Shown here piece by piece: positions 60,223 through 64,000 of a DNA stretch of 64,000 nucleotides; the first letter of the stretch is position 1, and every line of letters starts with the position of its first letter. The stretch spans positions 1-64,000 of the forward strand of contig NZ_JAQLDU010000005.1 in NCBI RefSeq assembly GCF_028209625.1, read 5' to 3'. This stretch comes from Collinsella aerofaciens (GTDB taxonomy: Bacteria; Actinomycetota; Coriobacteriia; Coriobacteriales; Coriobacteriaceae). The notes beneath the pieces are model-generated. The model saw nothing but the letters and a program-made list of their open reading frames with translations. It was not told the origin of the DNA and did not search any database. The position numbers and the translations under genes are program-made.

Positions 60223-61242
60223 CTAGCGCCGGAACAGCTCGCGGGCTCGGTCGCGGAGGTCGGTAGCTCGAATGACACCCTCGTAACGATTGATGCGCAG
60301 ACGCGGGAAGGCGTTAAAGAAGCGTAGGTCGCGGCGGCTGAGTGACACGCTCGGTACCGGGCGGCTCATGCGCTTGCCGGCAAGGCGACGACCGAGCGAC
60401 GGACGCGGCATACTCGGCGCGGCATCGGCCACGCGGCGGGCAGCGAGCGCCAGGCCGCGAGCACCATCCGAGATAAACGTCGGCATCGAAGTCTTCTCGC
60501 GCAGGGCATCGAGCGCCGCGTCGCCCAGCTCGGCCAGCCAAGCGTTAACGGCGCGACCGCGGATATGCGTCTGCGCCACCGAGTCAATCGCCGAATCGGG
60601 AATACGTTCGAGCATAGAGTCGGAGGCGTCGGCAAGCGACTCATTGATGCGGTCGGCAAGGTCGGCACGCACACGCTCAAGCTGATCGGACAGACGCCGC
60701 CAGCTCGCCAACGAGCACACCGCATCGACCATCATCGCGACCGCGACGATAAAGGCGGCCAAGCGCACGATTAGCACCGGCAGATGGCCAAGCAGCCCCA
60801 GCAATGCCGGCTCCACTAAACGGCAAATACACAACGCACCCAAGCCAAACGCGCAGGCCCAGTACAGGCAGATGCGTCCGTGCAGGTTAAACGGCAGATG
60901 CGAGTAATCCCAAAACCGGGCACCCGTCGTTTTTTCCAACAGCACGCCCACGCTATATTCGATCACGCTGCATACGAGCGCGGCAGCGACAAACTGGCTC
61001 GAGGCGTCTGGGATTCCACGCAGCAGCAACCAGCACGCAATGCCGCCCGCACCGTAGATGGGACAACACGGCCCTAGCAAAAAGCCGCTGTTGGCAAAGC
61101 GTCCGTGGTTGAGCATGGCGCAGACTGTCGACTCCCATACCCAGCCGCAAAAACCGTAGAAGGCAAACGAGAGTACCAGCGCCGAGAGCGGACAGGCGGC
61201 AAGCGTCGCGCCGTCAAATGCCATGTCGATCGCGGTTCCCAC
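60223..61242 (-). CDS. CmpB/DUF1113-family membrane protein (putative ABC-transporter type IV)
   Basis: A 339-residue protein whose first 190 residues carry five or six hydrophobic helices and the family motifs FAFYGFCGWVWESTVCAML and FLLGPCCPIYGAGG (the usual form is NRGFL-GP-CPIYG). The C-terminal 140 residues are basic and cytosolic. The function is unknown despite the transporter label. The start is GTG at 61242; an ATG six codons on is an alternative. It follows the HD hydrolase gene by three bases, so they are co-transcribed. Confidence 0.8.
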   Translation of the reverse strand: MGTAIDMAFDGATLAACPLSALVLSFAFYGFCGWVWESTVCAMLNHGRFANSGFLLGPCCPIYGAGGIACWLLLRGIPDASSQFVAAALVCSVIEYSVGVLLEKTTGARFWDYSHLPFNLHGRICLYWACAFGLGALCICRLVEPALLGLLGHLPVLIVRLAAFIVAVAMMVDAVCSLASWRRLSDQLERVRADLADRINESLADASDSMLERIPDSAIDSVAQTHIRGRAVNAWLAELGDAALDALREKTSMPTFISDGARGLALAARRVADAAPSMPRPSLGRRLAGKRMSRPVPSVSLSRRDLRFFNAFPRLRINRYEGVIRATDLRDRARELFRR

Positions 61243-61245
61243 CGT

Positions 61246-61803
61246 CTACTCACTCCTCTTTTCGTTCGATTCTTTGCTCGAGCCGTCACTCGGGCCCTCG
61301 TTCAAATCGTTCGCGCCGCCTTTGCGCGGCAGACGGCCGGCAATCGTCTCGCGCAGTGCGCACCATTTATCCGCCAGGCACACAATCCATGCCTCACGAC
61401 ACGTCGGCGGCACCGGTACCAGCGGAAACATATGCCGTACGATAATATTCCGCTCGCGCGGCGTCAGCTCAAAATCTTCCTCCGCACGCGCCAAGGCAAA
61501 AAACGGGTGGCGAAAGCCATGCAGCCGATGGCTTGGGTCGGGATCGTGCCAGTCATAGAGAAAGTAATCGTGCAGCAGGGCCCCGCGCAGCAGCGATAAG
61601 CGGTCGACGGAGATACCGACGCGGCCCAGGCGCTCGGCAAAGGACAGACTTGCCCGCGCTACCGAGGTCACATGTGTATAGACCGTCACATCGCCATGTT
61701 GGATAAACTCATGCATCAGGTCCAAGCGGCCCGCCTGGGCAAGCTGACGGGCGGCATCGTCGACCTCGCGCGCGATTTTCTCGGCACGAACGGTATCGGA
61801 CAT
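61246..61803 (-). CDS. HD-domain hydrolase
   Basis: A 185-residue protein with the HD-domain metal motif: His44 in YTHVTSVAR, His78-Asp79 in LLHDYFLYDW, and later HPFFAL and a conserved CLADKWCALRE. Such small HD proteins are metal phosphohydrolases; the substrate is unknown. The tail is polar (SDGSSKESNEKRSE). The ATG at 61803 follows GGAAGGAGG. It is the first gene of a pair with the CmpB-type protein. Confidence 0.85.
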   Translation of the reverse strand: MSDTVRAEKIAREVDDAARQLAQAGRLDLMHEFIQHGDVTVYTHVTSVARASLSFAERLGRVGISVDRLSLLRGALLHDYFLYDWHDPDPSHRLHGFRHPFFALARAEEDFELTPRERNIIVRHMFPLVPVPPTCREAWIVCLADKWCALRETIAGRLPRKGGANDLNEGPSDGSSKESNEKRSE

Positions 61804-62031
61804 GCGGCCTCCTTCCGGCGGCGCTCGGCGGCAAGCCGCAGCCTGCACGCAATGAATAAAATCATCATCGAATTTACCAGTATGGCATCGGACAAAACGT
61901 TTTGCCCCACCAGTTGGCGAATTACCGCGCCGCCGTCACATATCAAACGCCAAAATGTGCGAGACTGTCTTGTGCAATTGTGCCGGCCGAGGGAGTGCCG
62001 GCGCACGATTCGCATGGAGTAACCCACAACG

Positions 62032-63813
62032 ATGCTGCTTACGCAAACGACAACGCCCGAGGACGTCAAGGCTCTCGATCGCGCCGAGCTTCCGCTGCTC
62101 TGCGGCGAGATCCGCCAGGCAATCCTCGAAAGCTCCGCCGCCGTCGGCGGGCACGTTGCCCCCAACCTAGGCGTCGTTGAGCTTACGGTTGCGCTTCATC
62201 GCGTGTTTAACTCCCCCATCGACAAGATTGTCTTTGACGTTTCGCACCAGACCTACGCCCACAAGGCGCTGACGGGGCGCGCGTACACTTATATCGATCC
62301 GGAGCGTTATGGTGAGGCCTCTGGCTTTGCCAATCCCGACGAGTCCGAGCACGACCTGTTCGCCATGGGCCATACCTCCACGTCGGTGAGCTTGGGCTGC
62401 GGCCTGGCACACGCTCGTGACCTGGCGGACGATACGTACAACGTAATCACCGTTATTGGCGACGGCTCGCTTTCGGGCGGCCTGGCGTTTGAGGGCTTCA
62501 ACAATGCCGCCGATCTCGACAGCAACCTGATTATCATCGTCAACGACAACGACCAGTCCATTGCCGAGAACCATGGCGGCCTGTATCGCAATCTGGCCGA
62601 GCTACGCGCCAGCAACGGCACCTGTGAGCGCAACGTTTTCCGCGCGATGGGGCTCGACTACCGCTATCTGGACACCGGTAACGATGTATTGGCCCTCGTC
62701 GACGCGCTGCAGGAACTGCGCGATATCGACCATCCCATCGTGCTGCACGTCTCCACCGCAAAGGGCAAGGGCTTTGAGCCAGCCCAGAGCGACCCCGAGC
62801 GCTGGCATCATGTGGGTCCGTTTGACATGGCGACTGGGCGCAAGCTCTGCCCGGGCCATCCGAGCGAGCCTGCGCCGCGCACCTATGCCGATATTACGGG
62901 CGAGGCCCTGAGCGCTGCCATCGAGCGCGATCCGCAGGTTGTGGGCATCACGGCTGCCACGCCCTACATCATGGGTTTTACACCCGAGCTTCGCGCCGCG
63001 GCAGGCAAGCAGTTTGTCGACGTGGGCATTGCCGAGGAACACGCCGTCACCTTTGCCACCGCGCTCGCCAGCGCCGGTGCCAAGCCGGTCTTTGGCGTGT
63101 ACGGCACGTTTTTGCAGCGCGCCTACGACGAACTGTGGCACGACCTGTGCCTCAACGACGCCCCCGCAACCATCCTGGTATTTGGCGCGTCGATCTTTGG
63201 CACCACATCCGAGACGCATCTTTCGTTCTTTGATATTTCCATGCTGGGCGCTCTCCCCAATATGCGTTGCCTGGCGCCTTCCTGTATGGAGGAATACCTG
63301 TCCATGCTGAGCTGGTCGCTCGATCACCGCGAGCATCCCGTGGCGATTCGCGTGCCGGGCATTGGCCTGGTAAGCCGCCCCGATCTGGCGCCTGCCGAGG
63401 GCGACGATTACGGCGTCGCGCGCTACAACGTCGTGCGCCAGGGCCGCGACGTTGCCGTGCTCGCGCTTGGCGATTTCTTTGAGCTGGGCGAGCGCGTGGC
63501 AAACCGCTTGGCTGCCGAGTACGGCATCGAGGCCACGCTCGTCAACCCGCGCTTTGCGACCGAGCTCGACCGCGAGTTCCTCGACAGCCTTGCCGCCGAG
63601 CATCGCGTTGTCGTCACCCTCGAGGACGGCATCTTGGACGGCGGCTGGGGCGAGCGCGTGGCGTGCTACCTGGCCTGCACGCCGCTGCGCACGCGCACTT
63701 TTGGTATCGCCAAGGGATTCCCCGACCGCTACGACCCCAACGAGCTGCTCGCTCAGAACGGCATGACGGTCGAGAACATGGCCGCCGAAGCCGTAAGGCT
63801 ACTGAACGAGTAA
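62032..63813 (+). CDS. DXS-like thiamine-diphosphate enzyme (1-deoxy-D-xylulose-5-phosphate synthase family)
   Basis: A 593-residue protein of the DXS family, which condenses pyruvate and glyceraldehyde 3-phosphate. VGGHVAPNLGVVELTVAL (His41), DVSHQTYAHKALTGR, the ThDP motif GDGSLSGGLAFEGFNNAAD read in parts (GDGSLSGG, FNNA) and VGIAEEHAVTFA (catalytic Glu) are present. At the acceptor-phosphate region the classical D-R-A-G-I-V-G-x-D-G-x-T-H is replaced by FGASIFGTTSETH, so the Arg and Asp are lost. It is shorter than E. coli DXS (620). It may be a paralogue with altered substrate. Confidence 0.85.
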   Translation: MLLTQTTTPEDVKALDRAELPLLCGEIRQAILESSAAVGGHVAPNLGVVELTVALHRVFNSPIDKIVFDVSHQTYAHKALTGRAYTYIDPERYGEASGFANPDESEHDLFAMGHTSTSVSLGCGLAHARDLADDTYNVITVIGDGSLSGGLAFEGFNNAADLDSNLIIIVNDNDQSIAENHGGLYRNLAELRASNGTCERNVFRAMGLDYRYLDTGNDVLALVDALQELRDIDHPIVLHVSTAKGKGFEPAQSDPERWHHVGPFDMATGRKLCPGHPSEPAPRTYADITGEALSAAIERDPQVVGITAATPYIMGFTPELRAAAGKQFVDVGIAEEHAVTFATALASAGAKPVFGVYGTFLQRAYDELWHDLCLNDAPATILVFGASIFGTTSETHLSFFDISMLGALPNMRCLAPSCMEEYLSMLSWSLDHREHPVAIRVPGIGLVSRPDLAPAEGDDYGVARYNVVRQGRDVAVLALGDFFELGERVANRLAAEYGIEATLVNPRFATELDREFLDSLAAEHRVVVTLEDGILDGGWGERVACYLACTPLRTRTFGIAKGFPDRYDPNELLAQNGMTVENMAAEAVRLLNE

Positions 63814-63815
63814 GA

Positions 63816-63857
63816 AAACCTCCGCAAGGAAAGCACCCCTGCGGAGGTTTATATTTT
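63816..63857 (+). terminator. terminator of the DXS-like gene
   Basis: AAACCTCCGCA (63816-63826) pairs with TGCGGAGGTTT (63840-63850) over 11 bp, followed by ATATTTT, directly after the stop. Confidence 0.88.
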
Positions 63858-63875
63858 CGCGACGCGATTATCTCG

Positions 63876-64000
63876 ATCTGTAACATCTAGGACCCGAATT
63901 CCCGTCTAACTGTTACAGATCTAGAAAAGACGTCTTAGTCCCTGACCTTTGTCTCAATCTGTAACAGATAGAGACCTTCTGGCCGTCCAGATGTTACAGA
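63876..64000. repeat. array of TCTGTAACA motifs in alternating orientation (runs off the window)
   Basis: ATCTGTAACA occurs at 63876-63885 (plus) and 63957-63966 (plus), and its reverse complement TGTTACAGA(T) at 63911-63920 and 63992-64000 (minus). The plus-to-minus distance is 35 bases in both pairs and the pair period is 81 bases. Bases after the motif are partly shared (TAGAC-like). Sequence in the loops differs. No gene is seen here. Confidence 0.85.

Overview
The window reads as chromosomal DNA of a high-GC actinobacterium of the class Coriobacteriia, most like Collinsella. This is an inference from the gene set and protein sequences: ClpC with a Gly/Ala/Pro tail, a lysyl-tRNA synthetase carrying a C-terminal tRNA-binding domain, Veg, the Asp23/AmaP pair, and the MEP-pathway kinase IspE. 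No database was searched. Most genes lie on the minus strand. The plus-strand genes are an M20 peptidase (34621), an OPT transporter (48194), a DUF389 protein (50113), a DXS-like enzyme (62032), tRNA-Val (18949), and possibly the tail of a gene at 1-66.

Layout. 1-9.9 kb: PepD dipeptidase, ClpC, a ThrE-type exporter, LysS, GreA, TatA and tRNA-Pro. 9.9-18.8 kb: housekeeping genes (IspE, Veg, Dtd, RdgB, RNase PH, MurI, a HAD phosphatase, MurE, AsnB). 18.9-19.8 kb: tRNA-Val followed by a three-unit array of 184-bp repeats, each starting with a copy of the tRNA 3' end, then an A+T-rich stretch without genes. 19.8-24.7 kb: the arginine operon argC-argJ-argB-argD with an ArgR-like operator in front. 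25-29.4 kb: two tandem PNPOx-fold proteins, then a riboflavin ECF transporter (ribU, a fused double ATPase, ecfT) behind an FMN riboswitch. 29.5-32.8 kb: groES-groEL flanked on both sides by very large palindromes. 32.8-36.1 kb: a divergent amidohydrolase and M20 peptidase pair. 36.2-41.8 kb: membrane proteins (two with N-terminal zinc ribbons), YitT, and the amaP-DUF2273-asp23 envelope operon. 41.9-48 kb: YebC, a large membrane protein, Lgt, Nfu, dCMP deaminase and CoaX. 48-53 kb: OPT transporter, DUF389 protein, a small membrane-anchored protein and a 3-hydroxyacyl-CoA dehydrogenase. 53.4-59 kb: a TetR regulator in operon with a 1595-residue BcrAD/BadFG-type activase. 59-64 kb: HAD phosphatase, a P-II gene remnant, a CmpB-family membrane protein, an HD hydrolase, a DXS-like enzyme, and the start of an array of inverted TCTGTAACA motifs that runs off the window.

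The genes are mostly conventional; the unusual material lies between them. Five minus-strand genes (rph, asp23, lgt, the 727-residue membrane protein, a HAD phosphatase) end in a TAA that is also the first bases of a REP-like hairpin carrying a GGGGACAG-type motif, and two of these hairpins are near-identical dispersed copies. Long perfect or near-perfect inverted repeats occur at 4766, 6551, 24874, 29698, 32034 and 53226. No CRISPR array, cas gene, integrase, transposase or phage gene was seen.
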